NCBI GenBank assembly: GCA_963712305.1
Contig: CAVQHI010000001.1
Span: 1,426,001-1,490,000 of the forward strand
DNA length: 64,000 bases
Source: DATFNI01 sp963712305
GTDB lineage: Bacteria; Bacteroidota; Rhodothermia; Balneolales; DATFMH01
Reading direction: 5' to 3'
The notes beneath the pieces were generated by a model. It saw nothing but the letters and a program-made list of their open reading frames with translations. It made no database searches and had not been told where the DNA came from. Every line of letters starts with the position of its first letter. Within the stretch, counting starts at the first letter, position 1. Position numbers and translations under genes: made by a program. Of this stretch, positions 8,735-18,549 are shown in pieces.

Positions 8735-11700
8735 ATGACCTCTAACAAACCGGACCCGATACGTCGGGAACCTCAACTTCTTCACGAGCAACTCAAATCA
8801 CGTATTCTGGTGCTGGATGGTGCCATGGGCACGATGATCCAGGCGTACAAGCTTTCAGAAGAAGACTACCGGGGAGACCGATTTGCTGACCATGCCTCAG
8901 AATTACGTGGCAATAATGACATCCTCTGTTTAACCCAGCCGAAAATCATTGAAGAGATTCATGCAAAGTACCTGGAAGCCGGCGCAGACATCATTGAAAC
9001 GAATACGTTCAATTCAACCCCGGTATCTCAGGCGGATTATAATACCGGGGAATTCACATACGAACTGAATCGGGAAGCAGCTCGCCTGGCAAGGAAACAG
9101 GCAGATATTTTTTCAAAGAAAACAACTGAGAAACCCCGTTTTGTCGCCGGGGCACTTGGTCCTACAAACCGGACGCTTTCTCTTTCACCGGATGTAAATG
9201 ACCCTGGTTATCGAGCCATCACCTTCGAACAGTTGGCTGACGCTTATATTGAACAACTTCGCGGATTGATCGACGGTGGTGTCGACATTCTACTTGTTGA
9301 AACGGTATTCGATACACTTAACTGTAAAGCGGCCATTTATGCCATCCATCGTTTATCTGACGAGATGGGCGTAGAGCTGCCGGTCATGATCTCAGGCACC
9401 ATCGTTGATCAGAGTGGCAGAACACTCTCCGGCCAGACCACCGAAGCCTTCTGGATATCTGTTTCCCACACTCGTAACCTCCTTAGTGTCGGACTGAACT
9501 GTTCTCTCGGATCCAGTCAGATGCGTCCATTCATCGAGGAACTCTCCCGTGTCGCGAGCGTGCAAACGAGTCTGTACCCTAATGCCGGTTTACCCAACGA
9601 GTTTGGTGGTTATGATGAAACGGCGGAATACATGGCCGAACAGATCGACGACTACTGCAGAGACGGGTTTATCAATATTGTAGGCGGTTGCTGTGGAACG
9701 ACTGATGAACATATCCGGGCTATCTCTGACGCGGTAGCTAAATATCAGCCACGGGAAATTCCGGAACAGGCACCATATCTCCGGCTGAGTGGGTTGGAGC
9801 CGCTTGTCGTTCGTCCTGATACTAATTTTGTGAATATCGGTGAACGAACTAATGTCGCAGGCTCACGGAAGTTTGCTCGTCTCATTACGAATGGTGAATA
9901 TGAAGAAGCTCTCTCTGTTGCCCGTCAGCAGGTCGAAAATGGGGCTCAAATCATCGATGTGAACATGGACGAGGGCATGCTTGATTCAGAAAAAGCGATG
10001 ACGACTTTTTTGAATCTTATAGCCACCGAGCCGGATATATGCCGGGTTCCGGTAATGATCGATTCTTCCAAATGGTCCGTTATCAATGCCGGGTTGCGCT
10101 GCCTTCAGGGTAAATGCGTGGTGAATTCCATCTCGCTTAAAGAAGGTGAAGAATCCTTCGTGGAACAAGCCCGCAAAGTCCGTGACTACGGTGCCGCTGT
10201 CGTTGTTATGGCTTTCGATGAAAACGGACAGGCCGACTCCTTTGAACGACGGAAAGAAATATGCGAGCGATGCTATCGTCTGCTTGTTGACAAAGTTGGA
10301 TTTCCGCCACAGGATATCATTCTTGATCCTAATATCCTGACAGTAGCAACGGGAATTGAAGAACACAACAACTACGCCGTCGACTATCTCAAGACCACAA
10401 GCTGGATAAAAGAAAATCTGCCACTCGCTAAAGTCAGTGGTGGTGTAAGCAACGTCTCGTTCTCTTTTCGTGGCAATAATACGGTTCGCGAGGCCATGCA
10501 CGCTGCATTTCTCTACCATGCAATTCGCGCGGGAATGGATATGGGAATTGTAAATGCCGGGCAGCTTGAGGTATACGAAGAGATCCCTAAAGATCTCCTT
10601 GAGCTGGTGGAAGATATTCTCTTCAATCGCCGACCGGATGCCACCGAACGTCTTACCGATTATGCCGAACACATTGAACAGGATGCGACGGTAGAAAAGA
10701 AAAAGGACGAGTGGCGCGAATTCCCCGTTGAAAAACGAATCTCACATGCTCTTGTAAAAGGGATCGTGGATTATATCATCGATGATGCCGAAGAGGCCAG
10801 ACAAAAGTACCCAAGTCCCCTTGATGTAATCGAAGGCCCCCTGATGGATGGAATGAACATCGTCGGCGACTTATTCGGTGAAGGCAAGATGTTCCTTCCA
10901 CAGGTTGTAAAAAGCGCCCGCGTCATGAAAAAGGCGGTCGCTTACCTGATCCCGTACATTGAAGAAGAGAAGAAGAATCAGAAGGATAATAAACCTGCAG
11001 CCAAAGTCTTGCTGGCAACAGTGAAAGGCGATGTTCATGATATTGGGAAAAACATTGTCGGCGTTGTTCTTGCCTGTAACAACTATGAGGTCATCGACCT
11101 TGGAGTGATGACGCCCAGCGACAAGATACTTTCGGAAGCAAAACGGCTCGGAGTGGATGTCATCGGACTCAGTGGCCTGATCACGCCATCGCTGGATGAG
11201 ATGGTGCATGTTGCAAAAGAAATGCAACGGCAGAAGTTTGACCTTCCACTTCTCATTGGCGGAGCTACGACTTCCCGGGTGCATACTGCTGTTAAAATCG
11301 CGCCAAACTACGAGGGACCGACCATTCATGTGCTCGACGCTTCAAGAAGCGTCACGGTCGTCAATAATCTTGTCGGCAAGGGCGACCGGCAAAAATTTCT
11401 TGATGATATTGTAACGGAATATGAAGAAGTACGGAAAAAACAGGAACGGCGTACTTCAAGGAAAGAATACCTGAGTCTGGAAGATGCCCGCAAAAACCGT
11501 ACGGTCATCGACTGGGATAAATCAGTAATAGTCAAACCTCAAAAACCGGGTGTTACGATTTTCAAGGATATTGATCTTTCTGAAATTCGCAAATATATCG
11601 ACTGGAACCCATTCTTTAACGCCTGGCAACTGGCTGGTAAATATCCTCAGATTTTTGATGACGAGATTGTCGGCAGTGAGGCTAAGAAACTGTTTGATGA

Positions 11701-12529
11701 TGCCAATGAACTGCTCGACAAAATTATCGAGAACAAATGGCTTCAGGCAAGCGCTGTAGTGGGCTTATTTCCCGCCAATGCTATCGGCGACAGCATAGAG
11801 GTTTACCGGGATAAGCAACGCGATGAAGTGATCGCACAATTTCACATGCTCCGCCAGCAAGCCAAAAAACGTCGTGGACAACCCAATAAAAGCCTGGCCG
11901 ATTATATCGCTCCGAAGTCAACAGGTAAAGGTGATTATATCGGCGGATTTGCTGTAACGACCGGACATGGCATTGAAAAGATCATCGAGCGTTTTGAAAA
12001 AGATCATGACGACTACAACAAGATTATGGTCAAAGCGCTGGCTGACCGATTAGCTGAGGCACTGGCTGAAATGATGCACGAACGCGTTCGAAAAGAACTC
12101 TGGGGATATGCTTCCAATGAAAATTATGCTAACGAAGCGCTGATACGCGAACAGTACAAGGGCATTCGGCCTGCTCCCGGCTACCCTGCAAATCCCGATC
12201 ATACTGAGAAAAGAACATTGTTTGATTTGCTTGATGTTGAGAAAAACGCCGGCATTACGTTAACTGAGAGTTATGCCATGTATCCTGCCGCATCCGTAAG
12301 TGGATTGTACTTTGCCAATGCAGAGGCAGAGTACTTCGCTGTTGGTAAAATCGAAAAAGACCAGGTGCTTGACTATCATGTACGAAAAGGATTGACGATT
12401 CATGAGGTTGAAAAATGGCTTTCCCCCTATCTCAACTATGAGGACACGGCTGCACAAAATGGACAGTCGGCAATATGTGATTGTGGCCTCGACCATCAGA
12501 GGATTATGGCCGGCAACATCGATAAATAA
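8735..12529 (+). CDS. metH: Cobalamin-dependent methionine synthase
   Basis: 1264 residues, full length for MetH. It transfers a methyl group from 5-methyltetrahydrofolate to homocysteine through cobalamin. The homocysteine domain (about 15-335) starts RILVLDGAMGTMIQ and shows the zinc cysteines C256 (GLNCSLG), C319 and C320 (GGCCGT). The pterin domain (about 350-640) holds FVNIGERTNVAGSRKF and DVNMDEGMLDS. The cobalamin cap and Rossmann domain (about 665-910) carries DVHDIGKNIVGVVL with the cobalt-ligating H768. The activation domain (about 950-1240) has the S-adenosylmethionine-binding RPAPGYPANPDHTEKR. No key residue is missing. It is monocistronic, and the structured leader upstream suggests control at the RNA level. 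Confidence 0.98.
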   Translation: MTSNKPDPIRREPQLLHEQLKSRILVLDGAMGTMIQAYKLSEEDYRGDRFADHASELRGNNDILCLTQPKIIEEIHAKYLEAGADIIETNTFNSTPVSQADYNTGEFTYELNREAARLARKQADIFSKKTTEKPRFVAGALGPTNRTLSLSPDVNDPGYRAITFEQLADAYIEQLRGLIDGGVDILLVETVFDTLNCKAAIYAIHRLSDEMGVELPVMISGTIVDQSGRTLSGQTTEAFWISVSHTRNLLSVGLNCSLGSSQMRPFIEELSRVASVQTSLYPNAGLPNEFGGYDETAEYMAEQIDDYCRDGFINIVGGCCGTTDEHIRAISDAVAKYQPREIPEQAPYLRLSGLEPLVVRPDTNFVNIGERTNVAGSRKFARLITNGEYEEALSVARQQVENGAQIIDVNMDEGMLDSEKAMTTFLNLIATEPDICRVPVMIDSSKWSVINAGLRCLQGKCVVNSISLKEGEESFVEQARKVRDYGAAVVVMAFDENGQADSFERRKEICERCYRLLVDKVGFPPQDIILDPNILTVATGIEEHNNYAVDYLKTTSWIKENLPLAKVSGGVSNVSFSFRGNNTVREAMHAAFLYHAIRAGMDMGIVNAGQLEVYEEIPKDLLELVEDILFNRRPDATERLTDYAEHIEQDATVEKKKDEWREFPVEKRISHALVKGIVDYIIDDAEEARQKYPSPLDVIEGPLMDGMNIVGDLFGEGKMFLPQVVKSARVMKKAVAYLIPYIEEEKKNQKDNKPAAKVLLATVKGDVHDIGKNIVGVVLACNNYEVIDLGVMTPSDKILSEAKRLGVDVIGLSGLITPSLDEMVHVAKEMQRQKFDLPLLIGGATTSRVHTAVKIAPNYEGPTIHVLDASRSVTVVNNLVGKGDRQKFLDDIVTEYEEVRKKQERRTSRKEYLSLEDARKNRTVIDWDKSVIVKPQKPGVTIFKDIDLSEIRKYIDWNPFFNAWQLAGKYPQIFDDEIVGSEAKKLFDDANELLDKIIENKWLQASAVVGLFPANAIGDSIEVYRDKQRDEVIAQFHMLRQQAKKRRGQPNKSLADYIAPKSTGKGDYIGGFAVTTGHGIEKIIERFEKDHDDYNKIMVKALADRLAEALAEMMHERVRKELWGYASNENYANEALIREQYKGIRPAPGYPANPDHTEKRTLFDLLDVEKNAGITLTESYAMYPAASVSGLYFANAEAEYFAVGKIEKDQVLDYHVRKGLTIHEVEKWLSPYLNYEDTAAQNGQSAICDCGLDHQRIMAGNIDK

Positions 12530-12645
12530 CATTTAAATTTTATTGGAGCTTAGTTTCTTAGCATTTTTGTTTACATCAGCAACGTACCCCTTGTTCCGCT
12601 GAACCAGATTTTTCAGTATAATCATATAAAATGGGGTAGAGCTTT

Positions 12646-14337
12646 ATGAAAAAATATGCGTCATTTCGCTGGATTCTATTGGCGACGGGCCTGATGGCAA
12701 TCATCGGCCTGACCGGCATGAATGTGTATTACCTCTTCGAGTTGCATCAAAGTGCTATTCAGGCGAACAAAGAAAATAAACGACATCAACTGGATGAACT
12801 GGCCTCGACCGTCCGTAATAGGTTCACCGAGGTGCCAAGAGGCATATGGAAACTGAATAGTGTAAACCTGGAAGACGCACTGGTTTCACATAAACCGATT
12901 CCTGCCGAATTCGACAAATACCTGAAAGAAGTTTCAAGCGATTCACTATACACCGGTATCTACTTTGAGTTTAACCAGCAGACACCCTCGAAGTCGTCAT
13001 CTCGGTTTACTTTCAATGATAAGACAGCAAAACTGCGGCCTATCGAACAATTCCCACAAGTTGTAAACGACGGTATCGGTTTGGCAAAAACGAGAATGAA
13101 AGTTTTTGTCAATGATTATCAGTTTCCAACCAAGACGTTATTCGACACAAACAGAAGCATGACCGTTACAATCTTCAATACGAATGATCACTCCATAATC
13201 GGTTATCTCTGTTTTCCTATTAATAACGACTATCTTGTAAATAACTACCTGCGCCCCCTTCTTAGAAAAAAAATCGATCCGGCCAGCCAAAACGGGTTAA
13301 CTGTTTGGGTGTATAACTGGGTTAAAAATGAAGTATTGGCTTCCAGTAATCCTGAAGTAAATTTTGATCAAAAAAATGTACAACTGGTCGTTGATTTCCA
13401 GAGCATGTTTGACAACTGGAATTTGAAAGCATCGTACTCTGATGGCCCCGTCCTGGAATCATCCAGTACCCAATTCTTTAAAAATATTGCTGTATTAAGC
13501 GTGGGCGTGCTTCTGCTGCTTGGCAGTATGGTATTCATATTTATCACAGCTCAGAAAGAACGCGATCTTGCCCAGCGGCAGGCCGGCTTCCTTGCAAATG
13601 TAACACATGAGTTGAAAACACCAATTTCGGTAATGCTGGCTGCCGGTGAGAATCTTGCTGACGGCCGCGTCAGAGATCCGGACCGAATTAAATCGTATGG
13701 TTCGCATATATATGGTGAGGCCGTTCGACTCCGCAAAATGATCGAAAAGTTGCTCGATGTAGCACGTGCTGATGCTGATCAACTCACGGTTAAGCCAACT
13801 ATTGTTCATCTTGAGAATTTGTTGCGCGACTACCTTGACCAGCATTCCCATTATTTTGCTTCGTCAGATTTTACCGTTGACGTTGATGTCGAATCACAGC
13901 TGCCACCTGTGCGCCTCGATGCGTCGAGCTTCGAAACCATCATTGGCAATCTTATTGAAAATGCAGTGAAGTATAGCACAGATGATAAATATCTTGGATT
14001 GAGACTCTATCGACGGGACAGTGAAATTCTGCTTGACATTGAAGATCATGGCATCGGGATACCTCCCAATGCGCAAAAACATGTGTTCGATAAATTTTTC
14101 CGTGTAGAAAATGCTCTTACCGCCCATACAAAGGGTCACGGACTTGGCTTGTCTATCGTTCAATATTTGGTTGAGAGAAACGGTGGCCGAATTAATTTAA
14201 TCAGTCAGTATCACAAAGGATCAATTTTTACCTTACATTTTCCAATCACTGAAGAAAATAACGATCCATCCATAATTGCAGATCGAAAATCTCCATTTGA
14301 AACTGAAAGTTCACAGTCATATGTCGTTCAAGAATAA
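12646..14337 (+). CDS. Membrane sensor histidine kinase
   Basis: 563 residues. Membrane segments at about 10-32 (ILLATGLMAIIGLTGMNVYY) and 276-298 (IAVLSVGVLLLLGSMVFIFI) enclose a ~240-residue periplasmic sensor with no recognised fold. The HisKA segment NVTHELKTPISVMLA contains the phosphoacceptor H321. The ATPase part shows NLIENAVKYS (N box), DIEDHGIGIP (G1), FDKFFRVEN (F box) and GHGLGLSIV (G2). No HAMP domain is evident between the second membrane segment and HisKA. The end overlaps the response-regulator gene by 17 bases, so the two are translationally coupled and form a cognate pair. The signal sensed is unknown. Confidence 0.93.
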   Translation: MKKYASFRWILLATGLMAIIGLTGMNVYYLFELHQSAIQANKENKRHQLDELASTVRNRFTEVPRGIWKLNSVNLEDALVSHKPIPAEFDKYLKEVSSDSLYTGIYFEFNQQTPSKSSSRFTFNDKTAKLRPIEQFPQVVNDGIGLAKTRMKVFVNDYQFPTKTLFDTNRSMTVTIFNTNDHSIIGYLCFPINNDYLVNNYLRPLLRKKIDPASQNGLTVWVYNWVKNEVLASSNPEVNFDQKNVQLVVDFQSMFDNWNLKASYSDGPVLESSSTQFFKNIAVLSVGVLLLLGSMVFIFITAQKERDLAQRQAGFLANVTHELKTPISVMLAAGENLADGRVRDPDRIKSYGSHIYGEAVRLRKMIEKLLDVARADADQLTVKPTIVHLENLLRDYLDQHSHYFASSDFTVDVDVESQLPPVRLDASSFETIIGNLIENAVKYSTDDKYLGLRLYRRDSEILLDIEDHGIGIPPNAQKHVFDKFFRVENALTAHTKGHGLGLSIVQYLVERNGGRINLISQYHKGSIFTLHFPITEENNDPSIIADRKSPFETESSQSYVVQE

Positions 14338-15022
14338 AATTATTCTTATTGTTGAGGATGAACCCAGTCTGATTTTCACGTTACAGGATACTCTTGAAAA
14401 TGAGGGATACCAGATTGAAGTGACAAATAATGGTCATGATGCCCTCTCATTTATTCATGATACCACACCGGATCTTGTAATCCTCGACATAATGATGCCC
14501 GGCATGAGTGGGTATGAAGTATGCAAAAAAATTCGGGAGGAAAAATATACGTTCCCGGTCATCATGCTCACAGCCAGAGATCAGGAGATTGACAAAGTCA
14601 CGGGTTTAAACCTTGGAGCGGATGATTACATAACGAAGCCATTTGGCGTAAAAGAACTGTTGGCAAGAATCCAGGCACGGCTCCGAAGAGCCAATTCCTA
14701 TTCCAAATCCGGACCTATGGATGTCATTACGTTGGGCCCTATTCGCATCGAACTGAATGAAGGTAACGTTGTACGGCCGGATGGTGCTGTAGAATTGACA
14801 ACTCGCGAAGTAGAGCTTATACGTTACCTCGTCACCCATGCCAACGAACCCATAACCCGCGATGCGCTGTTGGAACACGTCTGGCGCTACGAGTTCAGTA
14901 CAAATACGCGGACAGTAGACGTACACATATCCAAACTGCGCTCAAAAATCGAGATGCATCCCGACGACCCACAGTTCCTGGTTACGCTTCATGGTGTAGG
15001 ATACATGCTGAAGTTGAATTGA
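14321..15022 (+). CDS. OmpR/PhoB-family response regulator
   Basis: 233 residues from the ATG at 14321 (MSFKNKIILIVEDEP). An in-frame earlier start at 14276 would lie inside the kinase gene and adds nothing family-like. The receiver domain has the acidic pair in VEDEP, the phosphoacceptor D56 (LVILDIMMPG), a threonine in VIMLTARDQEI and K106 (YITKPFG). The C-terminal winged helix is seen in ELTTREVELIRYLVTH and TRTVDVHISKLRSKIE. It is the transcription factor of the adjacent histidine kinase. The targets are not visible. Confidence 0.95.
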   Translation: MSFKNKIILIVEDEPSLIFTLQDTLENEGYQIEVTNNGHDALSFIHDTTPDLVILDIMMPGMSGYEVCKKIREEKYTFPVIMLTARDQEIDKVTGLNLGADDYITKPFGVKELLARIQARLRRANSYSKSGPMDVITLGPIRIELNEGNVVRPDGAVELTTREVELIRYLVTHANEPITRDALLEHVWRYEFSTNTRTVDVHISKLRSKIEMHPDDPQFLVTLHGVGYMLKLN

Positions 15023-15038
15023 TCAGCTTCATAATGTA

Positions 15039-15632
15039 TCACAACTCTGGCCAGCCGCCCGTTCGTGCTTCTTCCGGACTCATCTCGTGATTTTTAACGT
15101 TCCGAACGAATGCATAAAAATTATGTATCTGATCCAGGAGCAGCGCCTGAGTAAATGATTCTTTGATTCCCGTTTCTTTACTGAAATTCTGGTGAACACG
15201 CGCTATAAAGACTCGTTCGGGGAAAATATACGCTTTACGATAGCCGCACACGGCTTCAAATTGTTCGACGGCACGCAAAGCCCCAAATGCTCCTGATGAC
15301 TCGCCAACCATACAGACAGGCAGCTTTTCCAATCCTTTGGGATAGGGCAGATAATCAAAAAATAATTTCAGGATCCCCGGAAATGAGCCATTGTACTCCG
15401 GGATTACGAAAACCAGGCCGTCTGTACTAAGGATATTCTTGTTAAAATCGTCGATCACTGGTATTGCCTTTCCATACCGGCCACCCACAACTTCCTCAAC
15501 AGGGAAGTCACGCATGGAAATGATCTCCACTTCTGCTCCAAGTGATTCATACTTCGGTTTTAAGTACTCAGACACCTTCAATGCATTTGATCCGGGCCTG
15601 TCCGTGGAGCTGATAATCTTGAGAGTAATCAT
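15039..15632 (-). CDS. NAD(P)H-dependent FMN reductase family protein
   Basis: 197 residues from the ATG at 15630-15632 (MITLKIISSTDRPGSNALKV). An upstream in-frame start at 15665 is less family-like. Flavodoxin-type features are the phosphate-binding STDRPGSNALKVSEYL, the segment VFVIPEYNGSFPGILKLFFD (the family motif PEYN.S.PG.LK..FD) and VCMVGESSGAFGALRAVEQF. Members reduce FMN, quinones or azo compounds with NAD(P)H. The gene converges with the response regulator, leaving only 16 bases between the stop codons. Confidence 0.9.
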   Translation of the reverse strand: MITLKIISSTDRPGSNALKVSEYLKPKYESLGAEVEIISMRDFPVEEVVGGRYGKAIPVIDDFNKNILSTDGLVFVIPEYNGSFPGILKLFFDYLPYPKGLEKLPVCMVGESSGAFGALRAVEQFEAVCGYRKAYIFPERVFIARVHQNFSKETGIKESFTQALLLDQIHNFYAFVRNVKNHEMSPEEARTGGWPEL

Positions 15633-15799
15633 GTCTGATCTATGTAACGAGCTGTTTTTATACATGAATGGAAGTTATAAAGATTTAATCTCAATAACGA
15701 TTAAGATATTGGAAGGGCTTTTCCCGACAACATTGATAAGGCCATATCTACTGTTTGTATTATTTATTTATACATATAAACTTTTTTACCTAAATAAAG

Positions 15800-15828
15800 T
15801 TGACATGTGATTTAAAAATGTTATTTTG
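15800..15828 (+). promoter_or_regulatory. Candidate sigma-70 promoter of amt
   Basis: A perfect TTGACA (15800-15805) is followed after 16 bases by TATTTTG (15822-15828), and the amt ATG is 45 bases further on. Upstream sequence is A/T rich. Position and spacing fit a housekeeping promoter; this is a pattern match only. Confidence 0.5.
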
Positions 15829-15872
15829 TTTCGTGTTTCCGAGCAAATAACCGAAACAACACCTTGTTAACC

Positions 15873-17249
15873 ATGAAAAAAACCCGAATCATATCCGTAC
15901 TCACCGCTATATTCACCCTTCTTCTTACGACCGGAGCATGGGCTGAACCACTAACAGACCCGGTGTCAGGAAAAAGCTTCGACGATTTTCTCTGGCTTCT
16001 TATTGCGGGATTCCTCGTCTTTTTAATGCAGGCTGGATTTGCCCTCGTCGAAGCTGGATTCACCAGGGCAAAGAATGTGGCCAATATCATGATGAAGAAC
16101 CTCATGGATTTCTGCTTAGGTTCCATCATTTTCTGGGCTATCGGTTTTGGGCTGATGTACGGCAAAGACATTGCTCACCTTATCGGATTTAGCAATTTCT
16201 TTCTCGTCGACGCTATCAAACCGAACGGCTCTATTGATGAATGGACTTATGCATCCTGGTTTTTCCAGGTCGTTTTTGCAGGTACCGCCGCGACAATCAT
16301 TTCCGGTGCTATGGCCGAGCGAACCAAATTCTCCAGTTATCTGATCTATACCGTATTTATTACAGGTCTAATCTATCCCGTTGTAGGCCATTGGATCTGG
16401 GGGGGCGGATGGTTGGCAAACTTCGGCTTCCACGATTTTGCAGGTTCCACTGTCGTTCACAGTGTTGGCGCCTGGGCTGCACTTGTTGGAATTACGGTCC
16501 TTGGTCCACGTCTTGGCCGTTTTAAGGAAGGCAAGGCACTGCCTATTAAAGGACATTCCATATCACTGGGTACCCTTGGAGTATTTGTACTATGGTTCGG
16601 CTGGTTCGGTTTTAACCCCGGCAGTACATTAGGTGCCGACTTTTCCTTTGCCCGTATTGCTGTCACTACCAACCTGGCTGCAGCGGCCGGTGCTACAGTA
16701 GCTATGTTCCTTTCCTGGTATGACAGCGGGAAACCGGATGTAGGTTACACGTTGAATGGTGTACTTGCGGGGCTGGTCGCTATTACGGCTCCATGTGCCG
16801 TCGTTTCCCCCGCATCTGCTCTAATCATCGGTGCTGTAGGCGCTGTGGTTATGTATTATGGTACGTTCATGCTTGAAAAATTTGGTATCGATGATGCTGT
16901 AGGTGCAGTACCGGTTCACGGTCTCGCTGGTGCATGGGGTACCCTCTCCGTTGGATTATTTGCACAAGCTCCTTTTACAACAGATTTCACCGGACTTTTC
17001 TTTGGTGGAGGTATGCATCAGTTGGGCGTCCAATTCCTTGGCGTTACAACGGTCTTTGCCTGGACAGTCGGTGCCAGTTATGCTGTCTTCAAAACCATCG
17101 ATGTTGTGATGGGACTTAGAGTTAGCAGAGATGCTGAATTGAGTGGACTTGATCACCATGAACACGGCACCAATGGATATCCGGAATTCTTTGGTGTGGA
17201 CGAAGAGCCAGAGTCAGATCTGGTATTGGATACCATGTTGGTCGATTAA
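15873..17249 (+). CDS. amt: Ammonium transporter (Amt family)
   Basis: 458 residues from the ATG at 15873; a TTG nine bases upstream is the only other nearby choice. A signal peptide (VLTAIFTLLLTTGAWA) precedes eleven membrane helices. Family marks are the paired pore histidines H196 (STVVHSVGAWAALVG) and H349 (VPVHGLAGAWGTLSV), the segment QAGFALVEAGFTRAKNV and DFAGSTVVH. It carries ammonium into the cell. The C-terminal tail is acidic (DEEPESD). No glnK/glnB gene lies beside it, which is unusual for amt; instead a TorF-like porin follows after 131 bases, probably in the same functional unit. Confidence 0.97.
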   Translation: MKKTRIISVLTAIFTLLLTTGAWAEPLTDPVSGKSFDDFLWLLIAGFLVFLMQAGFALVEAGFTRAKNVANIMMKNLMDFCLGSIIFWAIGFGLMYGKDIAHLIGFSNFFLVDAIKPNGSIDEWTYASWFFQVVFAGTAATIISGAMAERTKFSSYLIYTVFITGLIYPVVGHWIWGGGWLANFGFHDFAGSTVVHSVGAWAALVGITVLGPRLGRFKEGKALPIKGHSISLGTLGVFVLWFGWFGFNPGSTLGADFSFARIAVTTNLAAAAGATVAMFLSWYDSGKPDVGYTLNGVLAGLVAITAPCAVVSPASALIIGAVGAVVMYYGTFMLEKFGIDDAVGAVPVHGLAGAWGTLSVGLFAQAPFTTDFTGLFFGGGMHQLGVQFLGVTTVFAWTVGASYAVFKTIDVVMGLRVSRDAELSGLDHHEHGTNGYPEFFGVDEEPESDLVLDTMLVD

Positions 17250-17300
17250 CCCGACCAATCCCGGAACTAACGGATCATAACCACTACTCACTGACAAATA

Positions 17301-17340
17301 ACAGGCCCTCATTACCGGTGAGGGCCTGTCATAAAAAGCT
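17301..17340 (+). terminator. Hairpin between amt and the porin gene
   Basis: An 11-pair perfect stem ACAGGCCCTCA/TGAGGGCCTGT (17301-17311 with 17319-17329) has a 7-base loop. No clear T run follows, so it could be a leaky terminator or a processing site that sets the porin level relative to amt. Confidence 0.55.
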
Positions 17341-17380
17341 TTGAGTAGTTACTCAAAACCTTACTTAGTATTTAAATATC

Positions 17381-18088
17381 ATGAAAAAACAGTACAATCT
17401 GAAACTTGATGCCGCTCTCTCTTTACTTGTTGTCATCCTACTCGCACCCATAGTCAAAACCTTTGCACAGGACCACGCTCTCAGTGTTTCAGCAGATCTT
17501 TATAGCCGATATGTATGGCGCGGCTTCGACTTTGGCGATTCTCCGTCCGTCCAGCCATCAATGGCATTTTCCTCCGATAACTTCGAGATAGGAGTATGGG
17601 GTGCTTTTGCCACCAATGCTCACGGAGCGAATCCGGCTTATGCTGAGACGGACTTATATGCCTCCTATTCTGTTCCAATAAACACCGGATCACTGAGTCT
17701 CGGAGTAACGGATTACTTTTTCCCAACGCCTACAACTGATTATTTCAATTTTACAGATAATCATACTTTTGAGGCAAATGTTGGTGTTACTTTCGCAAAA
17801 TCATTCCCATTATCCATTTCGGGCAACATAAATTTTGCTGGTTCTGATTACGACAATTCCATGTATTTCGAATTGGATTATCCCGTTTCTACTGCAACTC
17901 TCACCTTTGGGTTCATTCCAATGAAATCAGATTATTATGGATTAAGTAAAGCAGGAGTTGTCAACGTGGGCATCAGTGACTCCAAGGATATTCCGATCAC
18001 AGACAAATTCTCACTACCTCTAACTGGTTCACTTTCATGGAACCCATATACAAAGAAAATCTTCTTCCTCGCAGGAGTTAGTTTCTGA
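17381..18088 (+). CDS. TorF-like outer-membrane porin
   Basis: 235 residues with a signal peptide (LLVVILLAPIVKTFA). The mature start SVSADLYSRYVWRGFDFGDS is typical of the TorF/gcw_chp porin family. Further strands such as NFEIGVWGAFATNAHG and SLSLGVTDYFFPTPTTDYF and the aromatic C-terminus FFLAGVSF fit an outer-membrane barrel. Genes of this family often sit beside ammonium transporter or nitrogen genes, as here, so passage of small nitrogen compounds across the outer membrane is a reasonable guess. It ends at a strong terminator. Confidence 0.85.
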   Translation: MKKQYNLKLDAALSLLVVILLAPIVKTFAQDHALSVSADLYSRYVWRGFDFGDSPSVQPSMAFSSDNFEIGVWGAFATNAHGANPAYAETDLYASYSVPINTGSLSLGVTDYFFPTPTTDYFNFTDNHTFEANVGVTFAKSFPLSISGNINFAGSDYDNSMYFELDYPVSTATLTFGFIPMKSDYYGLSKAGVVNVGISDSKDIPITDKFSLPLTGSLSWNPYTKKIFFLAGVSF

Positions 18089-18155
18089 ACCATCTAAAAG
18101 TTTCGTTTCACGCGAGGTAAACACATACCGGAACTCCACCGGTATCATCATGGTG

Positions 18156-18194
18156 AAAGCCCGGGCCATTGAAAATGGCCCGGGCTTTATTTTA
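18156..18194 (+). terminator. Strong intrinsic terminator after the porin gene
   Basis: A perfect 15-pair stem AAAGCCCGGGCCATT/AATGGCCCGGGCTTT (18156-18170 with 18174-18188) closes a 3-base loop, followed by ATTTTATA. Confidence 0.9.
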
Positions 18195-18249
18195 TATCCC
18201 TCCATTCCACTGTGTTATAAACGTAGTAAAGCACCTTAGGCAGGAATAA

Positions 18250-18485
18250 TTAACCCGGATTATTCACGAAAAGAGGTATAATTAGTAGTCATAATATTGA
18301 TTTTATTATGTTTCTAAATTTGAGAGGAATCCTCAATTTTGGGTATGGTGATTCATAGCTTCGAAATTTAGCGGTGGGTTGCGTTGTCCTGAAAATGGCT
18401 TATCAACGTACGTACGTACGATTCTAGCACCATTTCCGTGACGCCTTGCCCACCGCTAAATTTCTTGGTGAATAATCCGGGTTAA
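18250..18485. mobile_element. 236-base MITE-like element with nested inverted repeats
   Basis: Perfect 18-base terminal inverted repeats lie at 18250-18267 (TTAACCCGGATTATTCAC) and 18468-18485 (GTGAATAATCCGGGTTAA). A second perfect 16-base pair is nested inside at 18363-18378 (GAAATTTAGCGGTGGG) and 18449-18464, abutting the right end. The centre has a CGTA-type microsatellite (CGTACGTACGTACG, about 18407-18420). No coding frame is present, so it is non-autonomous and would need a transposase elsewhere. No clear target duplication could be assigned. Confidence 0.7.
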
Positions 18486-18549
18486 TACGCAAAATGGCTT
18501 TAACCTAATACAGCCATTACGATTCATACTACACCCAGGAGGTCGTCCA

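Noticed and set aside
9986..10672. Long 228-codon open frame antisense to metH
   Set aside because: It lies wholly inside the well-supported metH frame, has no family-like sequence, and is explained by codon bias of the opposite strand.
18403..18420. CRISPR or tandem-repeat array at the CGTA repeats
   Set aside because: It is a short microsatellite inside the MITE-like element, with no spacer/repeat periodicity. No CRISPR array was seen anywhere in the window.
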